A DNA stretch of 64,000 nucleotides from Mesorhizobium sp. CA8 (GTDB taxonomy: Bacteria; Pseudomonadota; Alphaproteobacteria; Rhizobiales; Rhizobiaceae), in contig NZ_JAIUHG010000007.1 of the NCBI RefSeq assembly GCF_020164955.1, positions 62,001-126,000 on the forward strand, written 5' to 3'. Both the position numbers and the translations under genes were made by a program. Below, piece after piece: positions 35,177 to 43,316 of this stretch. Position 1 is the first letter of the stretch. Each line of letters starts with the position of its first letter. The notes under the pieces were generated by a model, which saw nothing but the letters and a program-made list of their open reading frames with translations, did not search any database and had not been told where the DNA came from.

Positions 35177-35668
35177 TCAGGATTGCTCCGGCAGCAGATC
35201 GGCCACCGGCAGCACGGTCTCGTCCTTGACCGTCTTGGTGACGATGTAGGTGAAGTAGCGGTCGATGCCGATCTCGCGCTCAAGCAGGCCGTCGACCAGC
35301 CGCTGATAGGCGTCGATGTCGCGCGCCATTACTTTCAGCACGTAGTCGACGCCGCCGCCCACCGACCAGCAGGCAACGATCTCCGGGATATCGCGCACCA
35401 CTCGCTCGAAACGGTCGAAGTCAGCCTGGCGGTGGTTGGCCAGGGTCACCTCCATCAGCACCGTCGCCACCGGCGCGATAATGCGCATGGCGATCGCGGC
35501 GTGATAGCCGGAGACGATGCCGGCTTTCTCCAGCTTGCGCAGCCGCATCCAGCACGGCGTCGGCGACAGGCCGACCTTCTCGGCCAGGGCCAGCTTGGTG
35601 ATGCGCCCGTCGCGCTGGATGGCGTCGAGAATCCTGAGGTCGATCGGGTCGAGTTTCGCTGACGCCAT
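35177..35668 (-). CDS. Lrp/AsnC-family regulator of ectoine degradation (DoeX-type)
   Basis: This 163-residue regulator has an N-terminal winged helix (LDPIDLRILDAIQRDGRIT, then SPTPCWMRLRKLEKAGIV) and a C-terminal ligand-binding RAM domain (PEIVACWSVGGGVDYVLKVM). It heads the leftward doeC-doeD operon and is divergent from enuR, the usual place of the AsnC-type regulator (asnC/doeX) in ectoine catabolic clusters. ATG 35668 (GGCGG site) fits the family start; another ATG at 35698 is in frame. It may respond to a diaminobutyrate-type metabolite. Confidence 0.85.
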   Translation of the reverse strand: MASAKLDPIDLRILDAIQRDGRITKLALAEKVGLSPTPCWMRLRKLEKAGIVSGYHAAIAMRIIAPVATVLMEVTLANHRQADFDRFERVVRDIPEIVACWSVGGGVDYVLKVMARDIDAYQRLVDGLLEREIGIDRYFTYIVTKTVKDETVLPVADLLPEQS

Positions 35669-35751
35669 GCGGGATCCGCCTTTCGTTGCGGACACCATGA
35701 CGGTGCATTATTTCGATTGTCAATTGCACTGATTTCGATCTCTAATAGGTC
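35669..35751. promoter_or_regulatory. Divergent control region between the Lrp gene and enuR
   Basis: These 83 bases separate two divergently read regulators and are unusually AT-rich. TGTCAATTG occurs at 35718-35726; its complement CAATTGACA occurs in front of ehuA at 37208-37216. GTCATGAC, a perfect 8-base palindrome, overlaps the enuR start. These are candidate EnuR or Lrp binding sites. Confidence 0.4.
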
Positions 35752-37137
35752 ATGACATTATGGCAGCCAGATCCTGCTCTCATCCGTCGGCCGGCCTATC
35801 TCTCGCTGGCCGACCAGTTCGCGCGCGCCATCCACGATGGGCGGCTGGCCAACGGCACGCGGCTGCCGACGCATCGCCGGCTGGCGGACGATCTGAAGCT
35901 TTCGGTGCAGACCGTCAGCCGCGCCTATGAGGAGTTGATCCGCCGGGGAATGATTTCCGGCGAGGTCGGCCGCGGCAGTTTCGTGCAGACGCAGCGTCGC
36001 GAGCCCGAACCGCCCTATATCCCGGAGCGGCTGGGTGAGGTCATCGACCTCTCGATCCTGAAGCCGGTCTGCGAGCCGATGCATCTGGAGAAACTGAAGC
36101 AGGCGCTGGGGTGGCTGGCCGAGAACCTGCCGTCGAGCTCGGCGCTGTCGTTCCGGCCCAACATGGTATTTCCGCGCCACCGCGCGGTCGCGGTCGAATG
36201 GCTGAAGCTTTGCGGACTCGAGGCGTCGCCGCAGAATATCAGCCTCACCAACGGCGCCACCGCCGGCATGACGGTGGCGCTGATGAGCGTGGCGCCGCCC
36301 GGCTCGACGGTCGCCACCGAGGCGATCGGCCACCACACGCTGATCCCGCTCGCCCGCTATCTCGGCTTCAACCTCGAGGGTCTGCCGATCGACGGCAACG
36401 GGCTGGTCCCCGAAGCGCTCGACGAGGCCTGCCGTCTCTCGGACATCCGCGCCGTCTTCGTCCAGCCCTCGGTGATCAACCCGACGGCGACGTTGATGGA
36501 CGCCACAAGGCGCGAACAGATCGCGGCGGTTGCGCGCAAGCACGATATCGCCATCATCGAGAACGACGTGCTCGGGCCGCTGGTCGAAGGCCGGCCGCCG
36601 GCCGTCGCCGCCTTCGCGCCGGAGCGGACGCTCTATGTCACCTCCTTCACCAAAATCGTCGTGCCCGGCCTGCGCATCGGCTATCTCGCGGTACCGGACC
36701 GCTATGTCGCGGCTGTCGCCAACCGCCACCTCGTCTCGAACTGGATGGCGACCCCGATGGTGGCGGAGATCGCGACGCGCTGGGTGAATGACGGCACGGC
36801 TGTTGAGCTGGTCAAGTGGCAGCGCGGCGCGCTGAGGCGCCGGCAGGAGATTGCCGCCGAAATGCTGGCCGGCGTCGACTATCGCTGTCACCGCGACGGG
36901 CTGCATCTCTGGCTCGAACTGCCGGGCGGCCGTGCGGAGGAGAGCTTCGTCGCCCAGGCGCGCCTGCGCGGGGTGGCGATCGCGCCGGGCACCTCGTTCC
37001 GCATCGCCGACACGCCCTGGCATCCGGCCGTGCGCATCTCGCTCGGATCGACCACCGAGGGGGAACTGCGGGCGGGCCTGAGCGTTGTCGCCAAACTGTT
37101 GCTCGGCGATCCGGAGCATCTCCTGCTCGCCATCTGA
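35752..37137 (+). CDS. enuR: MocR-type (GntR/aminotransferase) regulator EnuR
   Basis: This 461-residue MocR protein has an N-terminal GntR winged helix (TRLPTHRRLADDLKLSVQTV) and a class I aminotransferase-like domain with the PLP-binding Lys301 in TSFTKIVVPGLRIGYL. EnuR is the PLP-dependent repressor of ectoine catabolism and responds to the intermediates acetyl-diaminobutyrate and diaminobutyrate; from memory the characterised protein binds PLP through a lysine at almost the same position. It sits directly before ehuA and is divergent from the Lrp-doeC-doeD operon, matching known clusters. Confidence 0.88.
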   Translation: MTLWQPDPALIRRPAYLSLADQFARAIHDGRLANGTRLPTHRRLADDLKLSVQTVSRAYEELIRRGMISGEVGRGSFVQTQRREPEPPYIPERLGEVIDLSILKPVCEPMHLEKLKQALGWLAENLPSSSALSFRPNMVFPRHRAVAVEWLKLCGLEASPQNISLTNGATAGMTVALMSVAPPGSTVATEAIGHHTLIPLARYLGFNLEGLPIDGNGLVPEALDEACRLSDIRAVFVQPSVINPTATLMDATRREQIAAVARKHDIAIIENDVLGPLVEGRPPAVAAFAPERTLYVTSFTKIVVPGLRIGYLAVPDRYVAAVANRHLVSNWMATPMVAEIATRWVNDGTAVELVKWQRGALRRRQEIAAEMLAGVDYRCHRDGLHLWLELPGGRAEESFVAQARLRGVAIAPGTSFRIADTPWHPAVRISLGSTTEGELRAGLSVVAKLLLGDPEHLLLAI

Positions 37138-37186
37138 TGCACAAAGGAAGCTCAGATTGCCCTGAAATCGTGCCGCGCCGGAAATA

Positions 37187-37241
37187 TTGTCATGATATTA
37201 TTTTCCCAATTGACATGATTTGGCACGTTTCGCATCGTTAA
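37187..37241 (+). promoter_or_regulatory. Candidate ehuA promoter with TTGWCATGAT direct repeat
   Basis: In the AT-rich gap between enuR and ehuA, TTGTCATGAT (37187-37196) and TTGACATGAT (37210-37219) repeat at a 23-base spacing. The second includes a perfect -35 box TTGACA (37210-37215), and CATCGT lies 17 bases further on as a poor -10. An EnuR dimer covering the repeat would block the promoter; this is an inference. Confidence 0.45.
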
Positions 37242-37273
37242 GGGGATAGACTTCTCCAGAACGGGGACATGGA

Positions 37274-38059
37274 TTGCCCGCGCCCATCATCAAGGTTGAT
37301 GCGATTTCGAAGAGCTTCGGCGCCTTCAAGGTGCTGGACGGCCTGTCGATGCAGGTCATGCCTGGCGAGAAGCTGGCGCTGATCGGTCCGTCCGGTTCAG
37401 GCAAGACGACGATCCTGCGCATCCTGATGACGCTGGAGAAGATCGACGGCGGCCATATCCAGGTCGACGGCGAGCAGCTCTACCACTTGGAGCGCAATGG
37501 CCAGTTGCTGCCGGCCGACGAGCGGCATCTGGCCAGGATGCGCCAGAAGATCGGCATGGTTTTCCAGCTGTTCAATCTCTTCCCGCACAAATGCGTCATG
37601 GACAATGTGACTTTAGCGCCAATGCTGACCAAGGGCGTCGCGCGCGCCGCCGCCGAGAAGCGGGCGATGGAACTGCTCGACATGGTCGGACTTGCGGACA
37701 AGGCGAAGGCGATGCCGGCGCAGCTCTCCGGCGGCCAGAAGCAGCGCGTGGCGATCGCAAGGGCACTGGCGCTGTCGCCCAAGATCATGCTCTTCGACGA
37801 GGTCACCTCGGCGCTCGACCCCGAGCTCGTCGAGGAAGTGCTCAACGTCATGCGCAAGCTCGCCGCCGAGACCGACATGACAATGCTTCTGGTCACCCAT
37901 GAGATGGGCTTCGCCCACGACTTCGCCGACCGCGTGCTGTTCTTCGACCGCGGCAGAATCGTCGAGGAAGGCAAGCCCGATGAGATTTTCCGCCATCCCA
38001 AACAGGAAAGAACGCAGAGCTTCCTGAAGAAGATCATCGCGGCCGGACATCGCGTCTGA
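37274..38059 (+). CDS. ehuA: Ectoine/hydroxyectoine ABC transporter ATP-binding protein EhuA
   Basis: This 261-residue ATPase of the polar amino acid family has Walker [13 protein letters not shown], signature [17 protein letters not shown], Walker [20 protein letters not shown] and the switch His in [12 protein letters not shown]. The start is a TTG at 37274 with a GGGGA site upstream; the ATG at 37269 is out of frame. It is the first gene of the ehuABCD-eutABC-doeAB run, and the neighbours identify the substrate as ectoine. Confidence 0.9.
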   Translation: MPAPIIKVDAISKSFGAFKVLDGLSMQVMPGEKLALIGPSGSGKTTILRILMTLEKIDGGHIQVDGEQLYHLERNGQLLPADERHLARMRQKIGMVFQLFNLFPHKCVMDNVTLAPMLTKGVARAAAEKRAMELLDMVGLADKAKAMPAQLSGGQKQRVAIARALALSPKIMLFDEVTSALDPELVEEVLNVMRKLAAETDMTMLLVTHEMGFAHDFADRVLFFDRGRIVEEGKPDEIFRHPKQERTQSFLKKIIAAGHRV

Positions 38060-38149
38060 CCGCAATGCGGGCGGCGTAAGCCGTCCACGGGCGGCCAAAG
38101 GCTGTCCCGAACCAGGCAAACCAAGAAGACAAACAAGGAGTTGGGAACG

Positions 38150-39001
38150 ATGAAGAAACTTGGCATTCTGGCTGGCGTCGCCGGCCTCGCGATCACCGCG
38201 ATGTTGCTCGCCCCCGGCGCGCGGTCGGCGGATGACGCCAAGCTGGAGCAGCTCAAGCAGCAGGGCTTCGCCCGCGTCGCCATCGCCAACGAACCGCCCT
38301 ACACGGCGGTCGCGGCCGACGGCAAGGTATCGGGCGCGGCTCCCGACGTGGCGCGCGAGATCTTCAAGCGTCTCGGCGTCAACGACATCGTCGCTTCCAT
38401 CTCCGAATACGGGGCGATGATCCCCGGCCTGCAGGCTGGCCGCTTCGACGTCGTCACCGCGGGCTTGTTCATGAAGCCAGAGCGCTGCGCGGCGGTCGCC
38501 TATTCCGAGCCGGTGCTTTGCGATGCCGAAGCGATGCTGGTGAAGAAGGGCAACCCGAAAGGCTTCAAGAGCTACGAGGACATCGCCAAGGACAGCTCCG
38601 CCACGGTCGGCGCGCCGGGCGGCGGCACCGAGGAGAAGCTGGCGCTCAATGCCGGCGTGCCGCGCGATCGCGTCATCGTCGTGCCAGACGGCCAGAGCGG
38701 CCTGAAGATGGTGCAGGACGGCCGTATCGACGCCTATTCGCTGCCTGTGCTCTCGATCAACGACCTGGTGAAGAAGGCCAACGACCCGAACCTCGAAGTG
38801 ATCGCGCCGGTGCAGGGCGCGCCGGTCTATTGCGATGGCGCGGCCTTCAAGAAAGGCGACGAGGCGCTGCGCGACGCCTATGACGTCGAGCTCGCCAAGA
38901 TGAAGAAGTCCGGCGAGTTCGCCAAGATCATCGAGCCCTACGGCTTCTCCGCCAAGGCGGCGATGTCGACAACGCGCGAGAAGCTCTGCGCGGCGAAGTA
39001 G
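38150..39001 (+). CDS. ehuB: Ectoine/hydroxyectoine-binding periplasmic protein EhuB
   Basis: This 283-residue family 3 solute-binding protein has a signal peptide (MKKLGILAGVAGLAITAM, cleavage after RSA near 27). The mature domain starts with FARVAIANEPPYTAV and includes GAAPDVAREIFKRLGV and AGRFDVVTAGLFMKPERC. In the S. meliloti homologue aromatic residues form a box around ectoine; several Tyr and Phe are present here but their exact match was not tested. The ATG has an ideal AAGGAG site nine bases upstream. A RIME-like repeat follows and separates it from the permease genes. Confidence 0.9.
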   Translation: MKKLGILAGVAGLAITAMLLAPGARSADDAKLEQLKQQGFARVAIANEPPYTAVAADGKVSGAAPDVAREIFKRLGVNDIVASISEYGAMIPGLQAGRFDVVTAGLFMKPERCAAVAYSEPVLCDAEAMLVKKGNPKGFKSYEDIAKDSSATVGAPGGGTEEKLALNAGVPRDRVIVVPDGQSGLKMVQDGRIDAYSLPVLSINDLVKKANDPNLEVIAPVQGAPVYCDGAAFKKGDEALRDAYDVELAKMKKSGEFAKIIEPYGFSAKAAMSTTREKLCAAK

Positions 39002-39010
39002 TGCTCCTTT

Positions 39011-39138
39011 GCTTTCTCCCCGGTTGCGGGGAGAAGGTGGCTCGAAGAGCCGGATGAGGGGCGGCGCCAAGTTCTGCAAGGCTGGCTCCGCCCCTCATCT
39101 GCCTACGGCATCTTCTCCCCGTGAACGGGGAGAAGGGG
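39011..39138. repeat. RIME-like repeat, copy 2, inside the ehu operon
   Basis: Two hairpins, TTCTCCCC/GGGGAGAA near 39014-39037 and again near 39112-39136, flank a pair of oppositely oriented segments, GATGAGGGGCGG and CCGCCCCTCATC. The sequence is clearly related to copy 1 at 31998-32129. It occupies most of the gap between ehuB and ehuC, where a stable mRNA structure could protect the ehuAB message or reduce read-through. Confidence 0.8.
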
Positions 39139-39187
39139 CTGTCACGGCGACCTCGCACAAACGCAAACGTTGGAAACTTCTAGTTTT

Positions 39188-39847
39188 ATGACCCAGTGGT
39201 CCGGCTATCTCGGCCTGATATTGCAGGGAGCGCTTGTCACCATCGAGCTGACGCTGATGGGGTCGGTGCTTGCGCTGATCATGGCCTTCCTTGCCGGCAT
39301 GGGGCGCGTGTCGCGCTTCTTCATCATCCGCGCGTTGGCGACGACCTACATCGAATTCTTCCGCGGCACCTCGATCTTCGTGCAGTTGTTCTGGGCCTAT
39401 TTCGTGCTGCCCTTCGCCGGCCTGTCGCTGACGCCGCTGCAGGCCGGCGTGCTGGCGCTGGGCTTGAATGTCGGCGCCTATGCGGCGGAAGTCGTGCGCG
39501 GTGCCATCCTGTCGGTCGGCCGCGAGCAATATGAGGCCTGCACGGCGCTCAATCTCGGCCGCTGGCAAGGCATGCGCCACGTCATCCTGCCGCAGGCGCT
39601 TCTGGTCATGCTGCCGACCTTCGGCAACAACGCGATCGAGCTGCTCAAGGCGACGTCGGTCGTTTCGCTGATCTCGCTCGCCGATCTCACCTTCCAGGCG
39701 CAGGTGGTGCGCTCGCAGACGGGCAGCACGCTGATGCCCTTCCTCTCCGTTCTCGTCATCTATTTCGCGCTGGCGCTGGTCATCTCCTGGGGCATTCGCA
39801 CGCTGGAGCGCCGCATGGCGCGCGGCCTCGACGGAGTGCGCGTCTGA
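39188..39847 (+). CDS. ehuC: Ectoine/hydroxyectoine ABC transporter permease EhuC
   Basis: This 219-residue permease of the His/Glu/Gln family has about five spans and the conserved FFRGTSIFVQLFWAYFVLP and the EAA loop YEACTALNLGRWQGMRHVIL. I chose the ATG at 39188 (MTQWSGYLGLILQGA) over a TTG at 39170. It pairs with EhuD; its stop shares a base with the ehuD ATG (TGATG). It lies just downstream of the RIME-like repeat and may depend on read-through. Confidence 0.9.
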   Translation: MTQWSGYLGLILQGALVTIELTLMGSVLALIMAFLAGMGRVSRFFIIRALATTYIEFFRGTSIFVQLFWAYFVLPFAGLSLTPLQAGVLALGLNVGAYAAEVVRGAILSVGREQYEACTALNLGRWQGMRHVILPQALLVMLPTFGNNAIELLKATSVVSLISLADLTFQAQVVRSQTGSTLMPFLSVLVIYFALALVISWGIRTLERRMARGLDGVRV

Positions 39848-40506
39848 TGGAATGGGATTGGAATTTCGTCTGGGAGATTATGCCGACCCTGATCCAGGGG
39901 GTGAAGATCACCATCCTGGCGACGGTGCTCGGCTCGATCCTGGCGGCGATCGTGGGGCTTGGGATCGCGCTGGCGCGTCGATCGGAGAACCGGATCGTCG
40001 CGCGCAGCGTCGGCTGGTTCGCCGAGTTCATCCGAGGCACGCCGCTCCTGGTGCAGCTCTATTTCATCTTCTACGTGCTGCCCGATATCGGCATCCTGCT
40101 GCCGCCGCTGGTGGCGGGCGTCATCGGGCTCGGCCTGCATTACGGCACCTACACTGCCGAAGTCTACCGCGCCGGCATCGACAATGTGCCGCGCGGTCAG
40201 TGGGAAGCTGCCAAGGCCTGTAATCTGGGCGGCCGCCACACCTGGACGCATATCATCCTGCCGCAGGCCATCCCGCCGATGATCCCGGCCTTGGCCAACT
40301 ATTTCATCGCCATGTTCAAGGAGACGCCGCTGCTGTCGGCGATTACCGTGCTGGAACTGATGAACCAGGCCAAGAGCGTCGCCAACACCTACTACCGCTA
40401 CATCGAGCCGATGACACTGGTCGGCGCCTTTTTCCTCGTCATCAGCCTCTGCTCCGTCGTGCTGTTGCGCTGGCTGGAGCATCGCTACGGCAGGATCGAA
40501 AGATGA
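39847..40506 (+). CDS. ehuD: Ectoine/hydroxyectoine ABC transporter permease EhuD
   Basis: This 219-residue permease of the same family as EhuC has AEFIRGTPLLVQLYFIFYVL and the EAA loop WEAAKACNLGGRHTWTHIIL. EhuC and EhuD form the channel driven by EhuA. It is coupled to ehuC by a one-base overlap and to eutA by ATGA at its end, so transport and catabolic genes are read together. Confidence 0.9.
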   Translation: MEWDWNFVWEIMPTLIQGVKITILATVLGSILAAIVGLGIALARRSENRIVARSVGWFAEFIRGTPLLVQLYFIFYVLPDIGILLPPLVAGVIGLGLHYGTYTAEVYRAGIDNVPRGQWEAAKACNLGGRHTWTHIILPQAIPPMIPALANYFIAMFKETPLLSAITVLELMNQAKSVANTYYRYIEPMTLVGAFFLVISLCSVVLLRWLEHRYGRIER

Positions 40507-41288
40507 AAGTCATGAAAGCATTGCCCGAGATCCGCCTCGAAACGGCGCGCCCCACGCTGAACGCGCGGCCGCTGGAAAAGCGCATCGGCCTGATTGCTTT
40601 AGCCACCGATCACACAAGCGAAGTGGACTTCCGCCGCATGGTGGCGAGCGAGCAGATCGGCGTCTATGTCGCGCGCATTCCCTATGCCAACCCGACGACG
40701 CCGGAAAATCTGCGCAAGATGCAGCCGTCGCTTTCGGCGGGCGCGGCGCTCATCCTGCCGGACGAGCCGCTCGATGCGATATGCTATTCGTGCACCTCTG
40801 CGTCGGTGGTGATCGGCGACCCCGAGATCGAGCAGGCGATCCATGCAGCCAAGCCCGGCGTGCCCGTCGTCACCCCGCCGATGGCCGGCGTGCGCGGCCT
40901 GAACGCTTTCGGGGTGAAGCGCATCAGCATCCTGACTCCTTACACCGTCGAGACCAGCCGGCCGATGGCCACCTATTTCGCCGCGCATGGCTTCGACATC
41001 CAGAGCTTCTCCTGCCTCGGTTTCGAGGACGACCGCGAGATGGCGCGCATCACGCCGGCGTCCCTGGTCGAGCTGGCGCGCAAGGTCACGCATCCGCAGG
41101 CCGATGCATTGTTCGTCTCATGCACCGCGCTGCGCGCCGCGCTCGCGGTTCCTGCTATGGAAGAGGCGATCGGACGTCCGGTCGTCACCAGCAACCAGGC
41201 CAGCGCCTGGAACTGCCTGCGGCTCTGCGGCGACGAGACGCCCCGGCCCGAATTCGGCCGGCTGTGGACGAAGCCGCTGGCCCAGTGA
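40503..41288 (+). CDS. eutA: Ectoine utilisation protein EutA (Asp/Glu racemase-like)
   Basis: This 261-residue protein of the maleate isomerase / Asp-Glu racemase superfamily has the paired cysteines ICYSCTSASVVIG (N-terminal half) and LFVSCTALRA (C-terminal half) in the usual two-base arrangement. EutA with EutB and EutC is proposed to remove the hydroxyl group of 5-hydroxyectoine and give ectoine. The start at 40503 overlaps the ehuD stop; an ATG at 40512 is also possible. eutB begins about 20 bases after it. Confidence 0.88.
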   Translation: MKVMKALPEIRLETARPTLNARPLEKRIGLIALATDHTSEVDFRRMVASEQIGVYVARIPYANPTTPENLRKMQPSLSAGAALILPDEPLDAICYSCTSASVVIGDPEIEQAIHAAKPGVPVVTPPMAGVRGLNAFGVKRISILTPYTVETSRPMATYFAAHGFDIQSFSCLGFEDDREMARITPASLVELARKVTHPQADALFVSCTALRAALAVPAMEEAIGRPVVTSNQASAWNCLRLCGDETPRPEFGRLWTKPLAQ

Positions 41289-41307
41289 ACGAGTGCCCGT
41301 GATCGAA

Positions 41308-42291
41308 ATGATTGTTGAGCTTCAGCATATTCGCGCTGCGCGCGAACGCATTGCCGGCAAGGTCGAGCGGACACCCATGGTGCTGTCGCAAAGCCTCTCG
41401 GACCGCGCGGGCCGTCCTGTTCATCTCAAGCTGGAGCATCACCAGACCACTGGCGCCTTCAAGCTGCGCGGCGCTTCCAATGCGATCGCAGCATTGGGCG
41501 CGGAAGAAAAATCGCGCGGCGTCGTCGCCGCCTCGACCGGCAATCACGGCCGCGCTCTGGCGCATGCGGCGAAGCTCGAAGGCATCCGCGCGGTGATCTG
41601 CATGTCGAGGCTGGTGCCGGAAAACAAGCTCGACGCCATCCGTCGCCTCGGCGCGGATATCCGCATTGTCGGCAACAGCCAGGACGACGCCCAGCAGGAA
41701 GTCGACAGGCTGGTCGCGGAAGAAGGACTGGTCATGCTGCCGCCCTTCGACCATCCCGATATCGTTGCCGGGCAAGGCACGCTCGGGCTGGAAATCATGG
41801 AGCAGGTTCCGGATGCGGCAAGCGTGCTGGTGCCGCTCTCGGGCGGCGGGCTGGCGACTGGCGTGGCGGCGGCCGTCAAAGGTATGAGCCCGGGCACCAA
41901 GGTCATCGGCATCTCGATGGCGCGGGGCGCGGCTATGAAGGCCAGCCTCGACGCCGGCCGGCCGGTGCAGGTCGAGGAACTGCCGACACTGGCGGATTCG
42001 CTCGGCGGCGGCATCGGGCTCGACAACCGGCTGACCTTTGCCATGTGCCGGGGACTGCTCGACGACGTCGTCCTGCTTGCCGAGGAGGAGATCGCGGCCG
42101 GCATCCGCCATGCGTATGGAGTGGAGCGCGAGATCGTCGAAGGCGCCGGTGCCGTCGGCATCGGCGCGCTGCTTGCCGGGAGGGTCAAAGTGAGCGGCAC
42201 CACTGTTCTCATCCTCTCCGGCAAAAACATCGACATGGGCCTGCACCGCCGCATCGTCTGCGGCGAGACAATCGCGGAGCGCGCAGCATGA
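41308..42291 (+). CDS. eutB: Hydroxyectoine utilisation dehydratase EutB
   Basis: This 327-residue PLP enzyme of the threonine dehydratase fold has the PLP Lys52 in HQTTGAFKLRGASNAI, the phosphate-binding ASTGNHGRALAHAA, and the glycine loop VPLSGGGLATGVAAAV. It is thought to act first on hydroxyectoine. The start is uncertain: GTG codons at 41293 and 41299 are in frame just upstream of ATG 41308. Its stop overlaps the eutC ATG. Confidence 0.87.
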   Translation: MIVELQHIRAARERIAGKVERTPMVLSQSLSDRAGRPVHLKLEHHQTTGAFKLRGASNAIAALGAEEKSRGVVAASTGNHGRALAHAAKLEGIRAVICMSRLVPENKLDAIRRLGADIRIVGNSQDDAQQEVDRLVAEEGLVMLPPFDHPDIVAGQGTLGLEIMEQVPDAASVLVPLSGGGLATGVAAAVKGMSPGTKVIGISMARGAAMKASLDAGRPVQVEELPTLADSLGGGIGLDNRLTFAMCRGLLDDVVLLAEEEIAAGIRHAYGVEREIVEGAGAVGIGALLAGRVKVSGTTVLILSGKNIDMGLHRRIVCGETIAERAA

Positions 42292-43280
42292 GCCGCATAA
42301 CCATCCTCACCGACGCGGAGCTTCGCAAGATCGTGACGCTCGACCTGGACGCCGTCGCCTGCGTCGAGAACGCTTTTCGCGCCTTGGCCACGCTGCCGGT
42401 GGCGATGCCGCCGATTCTGCGGCTCGACATTCCCGAACATCGCGGCGAGGTCGACGTGAAGTCCGCCTATGTGCCCGGCATAGACGGCTTCGCCGTCAAG
42501 ATAAGCTCCGGTTTCTTCGACAATCCGACGCTCGGCCTGCCAAGTGGCGGCGGCATGATGGTGTTGCTTTCGGCCAAGACCGGCGTGGTCGAGGCGCTTC
42601 TGCTCGACAATGGCTATCTGACCGATATCCGCACGGCCGCCGCCGGCGCGGTCGCGGCCAAGCATTTGTCGCGCCAAGGCTCAAGCGTAGCCGCGATCTT
42701 CGGTGCCGGCCTGCAGGCCGGCCTGCAGTTGGAAGCGCTGCGTCTCGTCAGGCCGATCGAGGAAGCGCGCATCTGGGCGCGCGACGCCGCCAAGGCTGAA
42801 GCCACCGCCGCGCGCCTGCGCGAGAAGCTCGGTATCCTCGTGCGGGCCGAGCCGGATGCGGCGAACGCGGCAGCGGGCGCCGACATCATCGTCACCACCA
42901 CGCCGTCGACCGAACCGCTGATCAAGGCCGGTTTCGTGACCGCTGGCCAGCACATCACCGCCATGGGCTCGGATGCCGAGCATAAGAACGAGATTGCGCC
43001 GGCAGTCCTGCGCATGGCCGATCTCTATGTCGCCGACAGCGCCAAGCAGACGCGGCGCCTGGGCGAACTCCATCACGCCATCGAGGCGGCGGTCTTCGCC
43101 GCCGACGCCGAAGTGACGGAGCTCGGCCAGATCATCGCCGGCAGCAAGCCCGGCCGGCGCTCGGCGAGCGACATCACCATCGCCGATCTCACCGGCACCG
43201 GCGTGCAGGACACCGCCATCGCCACTTTGGCTCGCGACTGTGCGCGCGCCGCCAATGCCGGGCTCGCTTTCGAAAGTTGA
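42288..43280 (+). CDS. eutC: Ectoine utilisation protein EutC (ornithine cyclodeaminase/mu-crystallin family)
   Basis: This 330-residue protein has the family's NAD-binding Rossmann motif AAIFGAGLQAGLQLEAL and the substrate region LTDIRTAAAGAVAAKHL. It is the third member of the EutABC set that converts hydroxyectoine to ectoine. It could be misread as ornithine cyclodeaminase, but the context fixes the role. It overlaps eutB by four bases and is followed after 36 bases by doeA, which has its own ribosome site (GAGGA). Confidence 0.88.
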   Translation: MSRITILTDAELRKIVTLDLDAVACVENAFRALATLPVAMPPILRLDIPEHRGEVDVKSAYVPGIDGFAVKISSGFFDNPTLGLPSGGGMMVLLSAKTGVVEALLLDNGYLTDIRTAAAGAVAAKHLSRQGSSVAAIFGAGLQAGLQLEALRLVRPIEEARIWARDAAKAEATAARLREKLGILVRAEPDAANAAAGADIIVTTTPSTEPLIKAGFVTAGQHITAMGSDAEHKNEIAPAVLRMADLYVADSAKQTRRLGELHHAIEAAVFAADAEVTELGQIIAGSKPGRRSASDITIADLTGTGVQDTAIATLARDCARAANAGLAFES

Positions 43281-43316
43281 TGCTGGCCGCCAGGCCCAAC
43301 AAACGAGGACAACAAA

